A stretch of DNA of 64,000 nucleotides, taken from Apis mellifera. Its lineage: Eukaryota; Arthropoda; Insecta; Hymenoptera; Apidae. The stretch spans positions 7,501,229 through 7,565,228 of the forward strand of contig NC_037645.1 of assembly GCF_003254395.2 (NCBI RefSeq), written 5' to 3'. Position numbers and translations under genes: made by a program. The notes beneath the pieces were generated by a model. It ran no database searches. It saw only the letters and a program-made list of their open reading frames with translations, and was not told where the DNA came from. Shown one piece after another: positions 50,047-64,000 of the stretch (positions within the stretch are counted from its first letter, which is position 1; every line of letters begins with the position of its first letter).

Positions 50047-53000
50047 ATGAAAGGAAGAAAACGAATAATAATAATAATAATATTAATAATAGATTCGAAG
50101 AAAGAGTTTCGACACAGGAATTATTCTCGTAACATCATAATCTAACCTAGAAATCCAATTAGCGTGGCCAATCTAAATTCGTTGGGGAGGGGAGGGAGGT
50201 GGATTCGAAGGAAAATCCGAGCTTTGTGGCTGGGACTTTCCAAACCACGATGGAAGAAAGATCGATGAAGCGACCGTTGCTCGATGAAACGAGGACAACA
50301 TGCAGTCTGAGCCTCAAGACGACCTTGGGGAAGTACCTTTATCGATTACAGGCAAACTGGACCAAAAATCCCTGAACGAAGGCATGTGGAGCTGGAAGGA
50401 AAGCCAAAGATTTAAAATCGAAGTGAAAAAAAATCTATGGTAGATCGTTGAAGGAGAGTTTGTTATGGGATTTGTGGAGAATGGGCTGTCGTTGTGATGA
50501 ACGGGAGATTCGAATTTGCATAAATAATAGAATGGAAGGAGAGAGGAGGGGATGGTTCGATGGAGGGAGAAGGAGAAGGGAAAAACAGGTGTTGGAAGGG
50601 GAAGGGGAGGAGGGAGGCGTAAACAGTGGCCGTCCCGCTATTAACCACCTGTTCGTGCAATCGATGGCCCGTGACACAAAAGTTTCATTAGTAAAAGCAG
50701 CAACAAGTGCGCGAAACGATTTTACATAAGAAACTCGGAAAATCGGATACGGATCGAAAAGGAGGAGGAGAGCTACGTTCTTCGAGGGATTTTTCGCGAC
50801 GCGATCGATAACGAATCTCGATTGTATCGTGCCCTCCCTTGGAGACTGTTTATACTCTTTTTAAACGGGTTTCGAAAGGAGTTGGACGGAGATCGATTCG
50901 GCATCGAGTGAGATTGCTTTTCGAGAAAGAAAAGAAGTCGTTCGTGGGTTATTTTTTCGGACAATCGACACGCCAGAAGTTTCGAATCGATTTCTCTTCT
51001 CGTGGAACGGGAATCGTTCGAGATTGGGAAAGTTTCTTTCGAAAGAGACCGAAAGCCTGTTTTATCCTCCGATGGTAAAAATGAAAAATTCCATCTTTTA
51101 AAACCTGTGTTTCAGCCTGAAGGTTTTGCGAAGTAAAAAGAATCAATGGTAGTTCCAGTTAAATTAAATCCCATCAGTCAATTTCGATATATACATATAT
51201 ATATATACCAGAAGACAGAATCAAAGAAAAGTTCCAACATGGCGGATGATCCAACTCGAGAATCCTAACCTGAAAGAGAGTCCTCCAAGAAGGAAAGATA
51301 AGAAATCCTTAACTCGATACGATAGACGAGCGATCAAGTGGAGCATGGATCAACTGGTAAGGAGGTTTCCAAGCCTCGGATTCTCGAAACCGATCGACCA
51401 TTGGAAACCGGCTTAAGGATTCGATGTACTCGAAAATTCAACGGGTTAAGTGCAGTCTGATGTCCTCGTGGTGGCTCGAGAACACTTTCGAACTGAGAGT
51501 GCCATTTGCTCGGCGAAACGAAAAACGAGCAAAGTAAGGTTGAAGATTGAAGGGGAGAGGGGTATGAAGAGGAAAGGATCGTGTCAGTTTCCCGTGGAAT
51601 TCACGCTCCGTTGCTTGCCCGTTCCACGGATGAAATTGGACAAAACTTGCCTCTCTCGAGCCTTGGAATCGTTACAAATAAATTCTCTGTTTAAAATATG
51701 GTTCCTGCTCGCCGGAGATCGCCTCTCTCAAACCTAGTCAAACTTGATAAACTCGAGGATAAGGTGTGCATCATGTTCCATGAACTTTAAAAAAAAAAAA
51801 AGAGTGCAAAAGAATTCTCAAAAAGAGTGATAATTCTCTCCCCCAATCTTGAACACGAGTATCGTTATGTACAGCCATATTGGATTTGTTCTTCAAGTTT
51901 TCTACAATTGGAAGGATTAATAACCGCCATAGGGGAACATCTTTTTGTGCATTGAACGTGTTAATCTCTCAGAGAGAATTTCAGAGATCTAGTTAATTTA
52001 GGATTTTTGAAAATTCGAGATCTTGGTTGATAAGATTCTGGATAAATGGAACGACGATTGAATTTATAAAACAAGATTAGACTAAATGATAATCTTGATG
52101 ATCTAATGGCATACACGGACGCCATCTGTCGCCAGAGACGTTAAACGATGACGACGCCATATTGTTGGAACCTCTCTCGATTCGATATTTTAAATGGAAC
52201 TCTGAAAGAGTCGGAGAATGGAAACACGAGTCGCGAAGGCATTTCCGGGAGATGAAAAGTGAACAATTTCAACGACAAACGTCTTTCGATCGACAATAAA
52301 TCTTCGCTTTGAAAAAAAGAAGAACAACTTTCACGGCCTAAACGAGGGTCTTTCGCTTCTCATCGATCTTTGCACCACTTTTTTCTATCGATGTCGAAAT
52401 TATTATCCGCCTCGAGAATCCGTCTACAACAACTCTTTTTTTCTCGAGAAAGAGAAATTTCTCAAAAATCTCTGCTCGAAACTCGACTCAAACTCGTTCT
52501 ACACCCGAAATTTGTTATCTTTCGATCGCACAAAATGCTACCCTCATTCAATCCTTAACAAAAAAAATATATTACCCGTTCTACACTACAAGGATGCAAG
52601 GATCCATAAGGGAGAAAAAAAAAAAGGAAAAGAAAGAAAGAAAGAAAGAAAATTTGGAAAGCAAGGACCATCACACGGATAAAAGAAAGACAAAAACCTT
52701 TGATCTGGACTTTCAAGATGGGCACAGTTAAAATGACAATACAGTCGATGAAGTAATCGTAGATAAAAATTAAAAAAAAAAAAAATTGCTAGGAAAATAT
52801 TTCAAAAGAACACTTAAAAAAAAAAAAAATGGAAAAAAAATAGAGAGAAACGTAATGAAGAGTACGTAACGCGCGGTGAGGAAATAATCTCGTCGTTTTT
52901 TTTTTTTTTTTCTTAAGTAGAAAGACAGGACGGAAAGACGGGAGGGAGAGAAGAAGATCTCTTGCAATCCGTTGGGAGAGAGAGAGAGAGAGGAGTCCAG

Positions 53001-54339
53001 GTCAAACTCGAGCGACTCTCGAGTGGCTGAGCGAATGTCAAGGGTGCACCGTTGAAATGGCAGTATTCATTAAAGGAAGATAAAAGAGGAGGGAAAAAAG
53101 TGTAAGGAATTTTAAATAAGAGAAAGTAAACTGGAAAAAGTATGGAAAAATAACGAGGCTTCTTTATTCGAGTCGATTTTCTCTACCATATGCAGCACGA
53201 TTCCTTCCATCTTCGAACAGACATTTTATCGATCCCTGAAGAACCAGAAGAGGGGAACGTTAACGAAGAAAAAGAAGAAGAAAGAAAGAAAGAAAGAAAA
53301 AGAAGAAGAGACGCGGCCACACGAACGAGAAAATAAATTCGTTTCATTTCCAATTTTTTTTCCTTGCAAAAAAAAAAAAAAAGAAGGGATATGGTTAAAG
53401 GTTAAAGGAAGGAAGACAGAGACAAAAAAGAGAAGGGTTCGTGCACCCCTGAAACAGACGAGAGGATAAGGGTTAACGAGATAATAGGTAAAGAGGGAGG
53501 AAGGAATACGATTTTTCAGCTTCGTCACACGGCTGCCAGATATTATTACACACGGAAAAAGAAAAAGAAACCAAAAAAAAAAAAAGAAAACAGAGACACG
53601 AATACAAAGAGAAAGATAGACACGTCGTATATTTATATATATATACATATACGAAGGCAAAAAAAAAAAAAGAAGGAAAAATAAAAAAAAATGGCACCTC
53701 GTAAATGAAATAATCTCTCGTACACGCGTTTAAAGAAGAAAAAGAAAAAAAAACCAAGACAAAATAGAAACTTAAGAGATGTATTATTAAGCAATGTAAA
53801 TATACATATACATATTATGTATATATATATATACATATATATATGCATATATACATACATATCGATCTACGCATATATATATATATGGATCCATATATAT
53901 ACGTGTATAATAAACGCAAAAGCTGTATATCTTATTACCGTGTGCCGTCGAGCAAAGTAGAGTATAAGACGATTTTAAGGCACCCGTATAATTTTTTGCT
54001 CCGTGACGTAGATGTCCGCACAGCGACATTCTAGATAACAGTGATCGATTAAGATAAATATATACGTATGGATATATATATATATATATACACACATACC
54101 GTGTTTATTAAGAGAGCCATTCGATGATTTCTCCAACAGTCGCAACAGTCGCGAGGACGCGCCGCGATCGTTTCACGCGAGACGAGTTTGAACGAGTCTC
54201 TTAGTGATACTTTTTCTCCACGAATTTGAAATCCATATTATATCACGATTCCTGAAACGGAAACGGTGTTGTTACGATAGAAAGAATAAGAGAATCCATG
54301 ATAGACAAATCGAAACTTAATTAAATCTTAATTATCTTT
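50047..54339. other. Downstream flank of AChE-2, purine-rich low complexity
   Basis: Mixed-composition DNA to about 52.3 kb, then long A-rich and GAAA-rich stretches and (TA)n-like sequence at 53.6-54.1 kb. Minus-strand frames around 53.2-54.1 kb are Phe/Tyr-rich by-products of A- and TA-rich DNA. No gene supported. Confidence 0.55.
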
Positions 54340-55395
54340 TTTTAAACGAAGCTTATTAAATTTATTAAACTGAAATATCGTTCGAAAGAAAAATTATCGA
54401 ATCATCGATCGATAAAGTCGAGTTGATCTTCTTGATCCACCTCGAATCTTAAAAGGTTTTGGAAAAAGCTTCATCTTTTAAAACGAAGCTTAAACTTACC
54501 CTTGATCGTTAAAATATCATTGGAAAGAAAAATTATCGAATTATCGATCGATAAAGTCGAGCTGATCTTCTTGATCCTCGAATCTTAAAAAATTTGGAAA
54601 AAGCTTCATCTTTTAAAACGAAGCTTAAACTTACCCTTGATCGTTAAAATATCGTTCGAAAGAAAAATTATCGAATCATCGATCGATAAAGTCGAACTAA
54701 TCTTCTTGATCCACCTCGAATCTTAAAAAATTTTGGAAAAAGCTTCATCTTTTAAAATGAAGCTTAAACTTATCCTTGATCGTTAAAATATCATTGGAAA
54801 GAAAAATTATCGATCGATAAAGTAGAGCTGATCCATCTCGAATCTTAAAAAATTTTGGAAAAAGCTTCATCTTTTAAAACGAAGCTTAAACTTACCCTTG
54901 ATCGTTAAAATATCATTGGAAAGAAAAATTATCGAATCATCGATCGATAAAGTCGAACTGATCTTCTTGATCCACCTCGAATCTTAAAAAATTTTGGAAA
55001 AAGCTTCATCTTTTAAAACGAAGCTTAAACTTACCCTTGATCGTTAAAATATCATTGGAAAGAAAAATTATCGATCGATAAAGTCGAGCTGATCCACTTC
55101 GAATCTTAAAAAATTTTGGAAAAAGCTTCATTTTTTAAAATGAAGCTTAAACTTATCCTTGATCGTTAAAATATCATTGGAAAGAAAAATTATCGAATCA
55201 TCGATCGATAAAGTCGAGCTGATCTTCTTGATCCTCGAATCTTAAAAGGTTTGGAAAAAGCTTCATCTTTTAAAACGAAGCTTAAACTTTGATCGTTAAA
55301 ATATCATTGAAAATAAAAATTATCGAATTATCGATCGAGCTGATCTTCGGATCCACCTCGAATCTTAAAAAGTTTTGAAAAAAGCTTTTGAAAGA
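54340..55395. repeat. Array of eight units, each with a near-palindromic hairpin
   Basis: AAGCTTC occurs near 54466, 54601, 54740, 54862, 55001, 55123 and 55258, with a decayed last copy (AAGCTTTTG) at 55382. All but the last are followed within 26 nt by the inverted GAAGCTT. Spacing is 135, 139, 122, 139, 122, 135 and 124 bp. Units share TTGATCGTTAAAATATCATT, AAAATTATCGA and the self-complementary ATCGATCGAT. It lies 4.6 kb after the AChE-2 stop. Confidence 0.92.
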
Positions 55396-55823
55396 AAGAA
55401 GTAAGGAGCAAGTTTTTCGGGAAATGTGTTACGATATGGTTTTTAACGAGTTAGTTTTCCCAAAGCTTCGAAAGCTTCTCTAGAAAAATAAAAAAGAAAT
55501 GAAAAAAAAAAAGAAGAAGAAGAAGAAAAGAAAATGTAGAAAAAGATTCTCTCGAAACGAGCTTAACGATTGGTGGGTGCGCTGCATGTGTGCCGATACT
55601 CTCGTGCTGCTCGTCTCGCGGCAAACGGCACGCTGAAACATGAATCTTCCATTTGGTACATATCACCTATATAAATATATCATATATATATATATATAGC
55701 GAGAGTTGGTTCTATCGTTAGAGATCTTTTTTCAGTAGCTAGAGCATCGAGCGTTTAATCACCGTGTGACATTGCGTGCACAAATTAAAAAAAATAGAAA
55801 AAAAAGAAGAAAAAAAGAAAACA

Positions 55824-55909
55824 GAGAGAGAGAGAGAGAGAGAGAGAATGGAAGAAAAGAGAGAGATTCTGGTATTTTAATTAAAACGAGAGAGAGAGAG
55901 AGAGAGAGA
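55824..55909. repeat. Two (GA)n runs
   Basis: GA runs at about 55824-55848 and 55888-55908 are separated by unique sequence. Low complexity. Confidence 0.9.
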
Positions 55910-57669
55910 AATAGCATAATCATATTTTCTACCGAGTTAATTATTGTAGATAGTGAGCCTCAATCTGTCACTATTAATGCTACTACGTCACTCGTTGATT
56001 AAATTGCAACTTTACATCACGAAACCAATTCCTTTTTTTTTTCTTCCCTATCGAAAACGAACGAATTATCAATCGATCAAGTTGCGACAAGTATCGAATA
56101 CTATAAACGAATCCCCCAGGTGGCTGGTTCACATATACCCATTCCTTGTTCTTTATTATTGTTCAGGAAACAAACTGGTATACAAGAGATTATTATTATT
56201 ATTAGAAGAAGATACACAGGGTACAACTCGCGAATCAAAGCTCAAGCCTAGAGAGAAAGAGGCCTAAGGAACAATTTTTTCGAAGAGACCTAATCAAAGA
56301 CCTAACTTTTCTAGATCTTAACCGGAAAAAAAACTGGAAAACTTTAAGTCGTAGCCTAACTTTAAAAAAAAAAAAGAAAGAAAAAGAAAAAAAAAACGAT
56401 CGAAGCGTCTAGCTGTAATTTTACTTGTGCCTATTTCAAAACCTAACCTAACAACTGTTCGGGACCTAATTCTCCACACCTATCGCGCCTAAGGCTTCTA
56501 TTTTTTATTCGAGGTGAATAAATATAATAAATAATCTCTGTCACGAGTGATTCGTAGCCTTTTTGGTGACACGAAATATATATATATATATAAAAAAAAA
56601 AGATATACGTTATTGCTTGACAAGTATCCAGACATATATTTTCATTCTATTTTTTGCCAATTTTTTGAGGATTGGATTGGAAGAATGTTATTATTAAACA
56701 ATACTTATTAAAGTATGTATGATTTTCTTTTTATCAGAGAGATTGAATTGTGTACAATAATTGGATGAAAAGTGTCTTATTGTCAAAAATGATCCAGTGG
56801 TCATCATAATGTTCTGAATTAGTGAAATTTTAATTTTAAGGTTAGCAGATGAAATGTAAATTTAATTTTTTATTGGTTAAAAAGATTTTTCTCGATATTT
56901 TTGTTTACACTGGGTGTCCAATTGATCAGTCCAAGATGTTTCGCATAATTTCTCGACACTAACCCCATCTAGAAATATTATGCCTTTGTTCAAGATATAT
57001 TTCATACGTTTCTTGTTTACATATTCTCTTGCCAGCCATCCCCTCATCTTTACATAGTACGTGCTTTGTACGAATTGCGAGGCTCAGTGGAAAAAATTGT
57101 GCAAGTATATTTTTCTTTTTTTCACAAAAACAAGATAAGAGGAAAATTCTGCACGTAAAGTTCATATTTATCTGGAGGGAAGAAAAAATGGCGCAAACGT
57201 GCTCGAGCGATAATAAACAGAAATCTTGATGATAAATCAGGACTTGAATTTTTGAAAATTCCATGATTTTGAATTCCTTTGTTAATAAATATTCGTGTGA
57301 AATTAATATAACGTGTTGAGTTCAATATAATGTTTCTTCTTCTCTTATAGAAACACATTTTTTAAAAAAAAATGAAGAAATTGTTCTGGATACTTTTCGA
57401 GCTGTAACGTGTCTTCGCTAAAAAAAAAAAAAATTAGACAAATAAGCGCAAGGACATATATGCTTTTTCGGCGTTCAAACGCACCCTTTTCGTTAATCCT
57501 TTGCCTTATGAATCTCTTAGCAATCATCATAATATTTGATCTGAAATCCGTGGTTCTCAATCTCGATTAACAAATCACTTTTAATTTAATTTAATTTAAA
57601 TTAAAAGAAGCGTGATTCTGATGGAAAATGAAAATTTTCTTTACTCCCTATTATTTTATGAAAACGAGA

Positions 57670-57840
57670 AGAGGATAAGTTATTTGAATATTGTAAAAAG
57701 AAAGGGATCCTAAGTTATTTGAATATCGTAAAAAGAAGTCACGCAAACTTATTTGAATATTTTTCCAAATTTTCTTACGAGAGAATTGCAAATTGTTTAA
57801 ACATTGAGAAAAGAGATTACAAATTATTCGAATATTAAAC
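57670..57840. repeat. Short degenerate repeat, about four units
   Basis: The word AGTTATTTGAATAT and its variants recur near 57677, 57713, 57748 and 57815, with GTAAAAAGAA after the first two. Low-complexity AT-rich DNA. Confidence 0.55.
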
Positions 57841-60800
57841 GAAAATTAGACTCAAAAAAAAAGTATTTTAACCATCTTAAAGAAAGAAGTTACAAAAACT
57901 GGAACAAAATATTATTCAATTTTTCTTCAATAATAATCAAAAATAATAAGAAAAAAACTCTGTCTAAAATTCACACTACACATATCAGATTGTAATATGA
58001 AAATATCAAAATTCAAGTCATTATATTTACATTAAAATTACGTTAATTATGGGATAAACACGTTTGATACCGAGGCTGTAACAGGCGGAAAATCAATTGA
58101 CAATTGCTGGCAGCCGAGCTGTCACTCTCTCGACGTTTATAAGGCAGGGGGTTAACGATCAAGCACGTCCTCACATATCATTAATTGATTACCCATGCCG
58201 TTGAAAACTTAATGTTAGGATTAGTGCCTCGGCGAGAGTTGAAACACGCTCGATCCATTTCGCGACCTTTATCCATAGAAGAGAGGAGGAGCAGCCAGCC
58301 AGCCGGTTTTGTCTACGAACAAATCGATCAATCTGTTGAACGATTAAAGTTAATTGGAACCGATTAAGATCGGTTTCAGTGAAACTGTGTGCTTTTGAAA
58401 AAGGAGAAAATTGATCGATTATTAACTTTTTTGTCTATTGTCGCGAGATATGATACGATTAAAAATTATATTCGATATTATTGTTGAATCGTTGGAAGGG
58501 TTCGTAGCATTTGTGACAATCGATGGAGATTAAGTTTTTTTTTTTTTTTTTTTTTTGTTTCCTTTGATGGCGAATATATTGAATAATTTTTGAACTCTGA
58601 TTCTTCCAATTCGAATGTTTTTCTTCGAAATTCTCCGAAAGGATTTTTCAAAAAATGATCGAGAATTCTCGAAACTTTATTTCCAAATTCCTCGAATTCT
58701 TGAAATTTCTTTCTATTTTCTAAAAGATTATTTATTATAATATTATCAATGGAATAAAAATTTAATATTTTCATCGTAGAGAAAAATAGAGATTGGAAAA
58801 ATTTTTGTTGAATTTTTTCAAAAAGAAAGGAAAAGGATTTCTCACTTTCTAAGAATATTTATATCTCGAAGAGAAGAATGAAATTTACAACAAATTCTAC
58901 AAATTCTTCACGCCATTAGTTACTGCAAATATAAAAAACATCAAATATTATTCTAAATCCACGAGCTACTAAAAGCTGTACGAAAATGTCGATACCAGAC
59001 GAGAGGATTAAACAGATCCTATTTGTCAAACTTTTCCTCCGTTCCATCGAGATCACCCCTCGATCGTTTCTCTTATACACACACAGACGAGAGGTGAAAA
59101 TGCTCGATAAAATTATTAATCATTTGCCGCTCGTGTGGAAAGTTTGGTTACCGAAATGGGTCAATATTTGCGTTTAGACAGTTTGTTCCTGCAGCTCATA
59201 ATAATATAATTGATCAATTCGAAACAGTGAACAGTTCTTGGATCGATCTTCTTTTTTGGCAAAACGTGAAATTGATATATATGAGAACGAATCTTTTTTT
59301 TTTTCATTCATTCCTGTCAAATATTTGTTTATAGGAGAAAAAATTCTCTTCAATCTTCTTCCTCTAACCTCTTTTTCTTTCCACACTTTTCAAAAGAGAG
59401 AATCTGTGAAGCCGTGTCTACATTGTACACAAATATATATATATTGTGTGTGTGTGTGTGTGTATATAGAAGAAAGTTATATGTTATCCACGAGCCAATA
59501 AAATGTAAAAAATAATGTTTAAATTTATGGAATAAAAAGAAAAAAATATGTATCATAATATCGTGCGTAGAATTTAGAGATAGAATTTAAGGGATGTGGA
59601 GAATGTGCAAAATATTTTAGAAACTCGTTACGAGAACTGTGCTAAGTTTTGGAAACAAATTTGGTGTAGACACAGCTTTAACAGTCTACCACTGTCTAAT
59701 TTGAATAGGAAATGAAGGTGTAAGAGTCGCAATACATGCGCATTTTAGATAGTTGTTTTGGAAACAACAAAGTATATTCAGTTGCAATTATAACACAAGT
59801 GTACATCTCTGAAAGTTTCAGAGCAATTATTGGTTTTCAAACTTGGAGAAAAATGAGCAAAAATTATAACAGTTCAGGAAAGATGATATCATCAATTTGG
59901 TAAAAGAGAGAGAAAAAGAAGAAAAAGAGTTTTTAAGATACATTTTTAAATATAATGTTTCTTTATTTATCGAAATATCTCTATATTTTTCAATTCTATA
60001 TCATCTTTCTGAAGAATGTATCTTCTTATTCGAGATTGAAATTCATTATATCTCAATCCTGTTAAAAAATTTATTTTTATCAAACTATCCTTAAAATTCT
60101 TAAAAGCTTAAAGAGCACATAATCTGAAATTTTTATGTACCATATCTTCCTGTACTATTTTAAGATATTTCATCTTTTTTTCCAATTATTACCTTTTTCG
60201 TTTCAATTCTTTGCTTACAATTTTCTCTAAAAACATTACAAATCTTTCTATTTCTCGTAAAAAAAAAGGAAAAGAAAATTCGAAATTAATTAAAATTTCT
60301 AGATCTATGGAAAAGTTAACAATTGACCAGAAAAGCATCAAAGAAAAATATTGGCAAAATTATAACAAAAATATTATTTAATATTTTTAAGTTAATCTGA
60401 AACTTTTCATACAGTTCTTGGAAAAAGGGGGATGGAGAAAGAAACGTTGAGCAAAAGCAAGCAACGAAAATATTGAGCAAGCCTCTAACAAGAGAACGAT
60501 TCACGAAGAGACGAAACGCATTTCTGACTCGGCCTAAATCGTTTCAAAGATTGAATGAAAAAAATACATTTTAATTTCTATATTGTTAAACAAGAACGAA
60601 GGGAGGAAAAAGTAAACTTGGGAAGGGAAAAAGTTGGAAAAAGAAAAAAACGCCCAGAAACGGGATTTTATCAAAGAAAAGAATAACTTTTTTATTTTTA
60701 TTCGCGAGAATAATTAAAGGATGGTGGGGAAAAATGTAGATCGAACGGATTAATCCGTTTGCCTTACCTGACTCGTGAATTTAACTTGGAAAAAGAAAAG

Positions 60801-63800
60801 AAAAAAAGGAGAAAAGGATTAAGGGTTGAAAAAGAAAAGGTTGAGGATTAATTTAACTCGTTGTTAAATTAAATGACATGGTGGAAAATAGTTTCAATAA
60901 TTGTGGTTCAATATTGGTGATTTGAATTACTGGTAAATAAAGTTTAAATAATAATTTTCAATTTTAAGGTTAACCTAACCTAACTTGTTGAAAGAAATGG
61001 GGAAAGATTATCTTTCTAGTTTTATGTATTTAAATTTAGTGCCTGTGATGATATTTTCTGCATAATAATATTATCAATATATATTTTATATCTTCAATTA
61101 AATTCAATCCTTTAAGGGTAGAATTGGAAATAATTTATCCTTATTCTTTCCTAAATAATAAATATATTTATTACATATTTTCATATTTAAGTTTAAATCT
61201 AAGTTTAAATATAAAAGAAGAAAAAGTCATGTTATTCCCATTTCTTTCGTTATCTTGTTATCATTCAACATTTACACGCAATTTCCTGTATACTGCATAT
61301 TCACAAATTTACAGAAATGTAATTTCCGCCATCTTTGATCGAGTCGTCCAACGACTAACAATCATCCCATACGTTCACAAATCGAAACTAAAGTTACAGT
61401 CTAATTAAACTTCGTCACAATTCTCCTTTGTGAGAAGAGAGAATCGTTATTCCTATCGCGGTTTCGATATACAAAGGGTTAATAAGGAATGCTAATAAAG
61501 ATCTAGGCGATTGGAAGAAAGAAATCTAATCTAAAATGGGAAAAGGATAAAAGAAGGAGGGAGGGAATGAAAAAAATAAAAAAAGGAATAACGATCGAGT
61601 CGAGCGGTGGTCATTTCGCTAATTAAATAACTCGATGGTGCGTGAATGCTGTTTCATTTCACCGTTGGTTCGCAGTGGTTTTCGTTCAACATCGATGCCT
61701 CGCCATGCGTGCGTCGATATGTTGCACTTTCTCACGGTGGACGCGTGAAAACCAATACCGTGAAATTCTCGTTTTCTCTCAACCGATTAATTAAAGATTC
61801 GTCGATTTTAAATTTTGAATGGTTTTTTATTTCCTTCTTTTTGGTAATGTTTCGTTTTGTTTATTATTATTATTGTGAGGGCAATCATTTACGAGAGAAA
61901 GATTAAGGATGGAGATAGGTTAGGTTAGATTTGAGTCATGAAAGTGCAACAATTTGTGAAAATAAAGAAGAATTAGTGGTAGAATTTAAATTATTTTCAA
62001 CAATGTTTCATTTTTCGTCCACGACTTTTCATCTATTTTTGAATTAATCCCAATCAAGTATTTAAAATTAACCTCTTTCTAAATACAGTCGAATTCAATA
62101 ATTGTATTTTTATTTAATTCAAAATTTAAATTTTCCATAAACAAATTCAGCTTTAACTCCATTGAATAAAACATTTAAGGTACAATCTACTCGCATCTAA
62201 CATTAAAAATTAAGACGCCATATTTCCGAAACCAAATTCAAGTCCACTTTATCGACTGGAAATTTCTTATATAAACCTAACGATTATCGACTGGACAAAT
62301 TAAGAAAGGCGCGAAGTGGGGGAAGGCGAAAGAATACAAGCGGATAATGATGGCGCTGGGGTAGAGAAGTTCAAAAAGAACGTGCGATTGTAAAACGACC
62401 AAAAGGTTACTACGATCCTTCTTTCCACCATCCTTCTACTTGATGGAAAAGGAGAAAAAAAAGGAGGAAAGAGAGGAGGTAACGAATCGTTCGTACGAAA
62501 AAAAGAAACGGGAGAACGAAGAGGAGGATGAGAAAACGGTATTTAACCCGAAAGAGCAAGGTCGAAGAAAGCGTAGTGCTGTACCACTGGAAAGTAGTAA
62601 CGGCGTGCCGAATCCGCTTAAGCGGGAGGGAAAAAGCGAAATGGAGACGATTTCTCGTGAAAAACCTGCGAGAAGAACAAGGTTGCGTGGATGAAATGGC
62701 GGAAAAGTGGTGATAGGTTTAATAAATTGTTGTTAAAATGAAATTTTCTTGCGATTTTTAAATTAATTTGAAATCTGGAAGAATGGAAGGTTAATTAATT
62801 GCACGAAAGGGGTGAAGGAAAATTTGTAAAATTGTAGATATTTTTGACTTTCGAAAAACAAGGTTGTAGAAAATTTAAAAAAAGATGTTAGACAATATTG
62901 ATAAATTAATTCAATATCGTATATGTAAATTTTGACACGACGAAATTTTAGAAATGGATTGACAACAACAATTGGAAATCATCTATATAAAATTATATAT
63001 AAAATTTAGAAAATTTTATTAGCTCAATGTGTATAAAATATCCCTCTATATTTCTGTCGATCTTTATTTTGAACTTCACCCTTTCAGATCATCCCCGATT
63101 GGGGAGTAAATTTCTATTTACGATACGAGGCGGTGGAAAATTACAATCACAGATTGAAATAGAAGAAATAGAAGAAACAGTCGATTAAGATCCTCGTCTG
63201 AAACAAGGATAAATTAACGGAAATGGTTACAAAGTGGAGTTGGAACTCGCTAATTGTTCACGTTCCTGAGAGAAACCAAATTATATATCCTATATTCCTG
63301 AAATCCGATTATATAAAGTTACTTTAAGTTGTTAAGAGCCAAGAAACTTACGTAAACACGACATCTTTGAAACGCTTAAATAGAAGAATTTATATATTGT
63401 TTTTTCTCAGAGATTCAAAAAAATATATCAAAATGGAAACATGATATTTTATCAGAGATAGAATTATAAATAACGTTGTGCACTTAAATATATCTATTAT
63501 ATATACATATATATATAAAATGTTACGAATAATAATATTCCTATATCTTAATATTAAAAAGCATTCAAAAAATAAAAAACCCGTCATTTTCACGAGCTTA
63601 ATAATCTAGTAAATCTAACCTATAATAATAAATTAAAGAAAGAGAGCAGAAAATATCGAATCCAATGCCACGATGTTACCTTTTAAATATATAAAAAAAG
63701 AAATTCTGCTCAAAAACAACAACAACAATAATAATAATAAGTATAGACAAAAGGGAAATAAACGAGGAAATTTTCGAGCGAAAGGAAAAGTCGTGATAGC

Positions 63801-64000
63801 AAGAGGCGGATAGTAGCTCGTCGCAAGATTTCGTGGTTAAAAATAGAGGCTGACGTGTGTATACAACGCCATCAAGACCCGTCTAAATTATTCCGCACGC
63901 GGAGAAGGAAATTTTTCGCCATTTTCGCTCCTCCCTTTCTCTTTTCTTTCTTTCTTTCCCCTCTTCCTCTCTTCCCAAGAAGTCAAGAAAGAGAGGGAAA

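Larger units (their letters stand above)
55396..64000. other. AT-rich intergenic DNA to the window end
   Basis: Contains (GA)n, a T run near 58533, a (TG)n run near 59446-59462, interstitial TTAGG doublets and GC-richer pieces at about 58.06-58.37 and 61.6-61.8 kb. No reading frame is recognisable and no second gene is supported. Confidence 0.55.

Noticed and set aside
53226..54095. Several minus-strand frames rich in Phe, Tyr and Ile
   Set aside because: Translations of A-rich and (TA)n DNA; low complexity.
54340..55395. CRISPR-like regular repeat
   Set aside because: Units are tandem copies with no unique spacers of constant length, and the DNA is animal nuclear.
62440..62694. Highly charged 84-codon frame
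   Set aside because: Glu/Lys/Arg-rich product of purine-rich DNA with no recognisable domain.

Overview
The window looks like nuclear DNA from a bee, most likely a honey bee (Apis). The sequence is very AT-rich. It carries long homopolymer runs, (TA)n, (CT)n and trinucleotide microsatellites, short interstitial TTAGG runs (the bee telomere unit), and a fossil copy of mitochondrial COX1 that reads as bee-like. Genus is inferred from these traits; species cannot be fixed by eye.

One gene is well supported. The last four coding exons of an acetylcholinesterase lie on the + strand at 27606-27758, 41681-41844, 46178-46335 and 49629-49750. They join with matching phases (0, 2, 1) into a 198-residue C-terminal part ending in TAA. 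It holds the catalytic histidine, the last intrachain disulfide pair, a C-terminal dimer cysteine and a GPI-anchor tail. The protein resembles Drosophila Ace rather than mosquito ace-1, which fits the membrane-anchored enzyme called AChE-2 in honey bee. Exons with the catalytic serine and glutamate were not found in the first 27.6 kb, so they probably lie upstream of the window.

Layout: 1-27605 is presumed intron or upstream DNA with several tandem arrays, a CpG-rich promoter-like block near 6.0-6.7 kb, a tRNA-like fossil at 18.3 kb, a MITE-like element at 19.7-20.1 kb and the COX1 NUMT at 26.1-26.3 kb. 27606-49750 holds the exons and their large introns (13.9, 4.3 and 3.3 kb), with four CACGTG E-boxes just after the first exon, four minisatellite arrays and a tRNA-derived SINE-like piece at 47.0 kb. 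49751-64000 is 3' UTR and intergenic DNA with a hairpin-rich array at 54.3-55.4 kb. I see no second protein gene that I can support.

The observations most worth checking are an in-frame alternative 5' splice site in the third visible AChE exon, the intronic E-box cluster, the palindromic array downstream of the gene, the NUMT spanning the COX1 barcode primer site, and a motif shared in opposite orientations by two separate arrays. I found no convincing new enzyme system.
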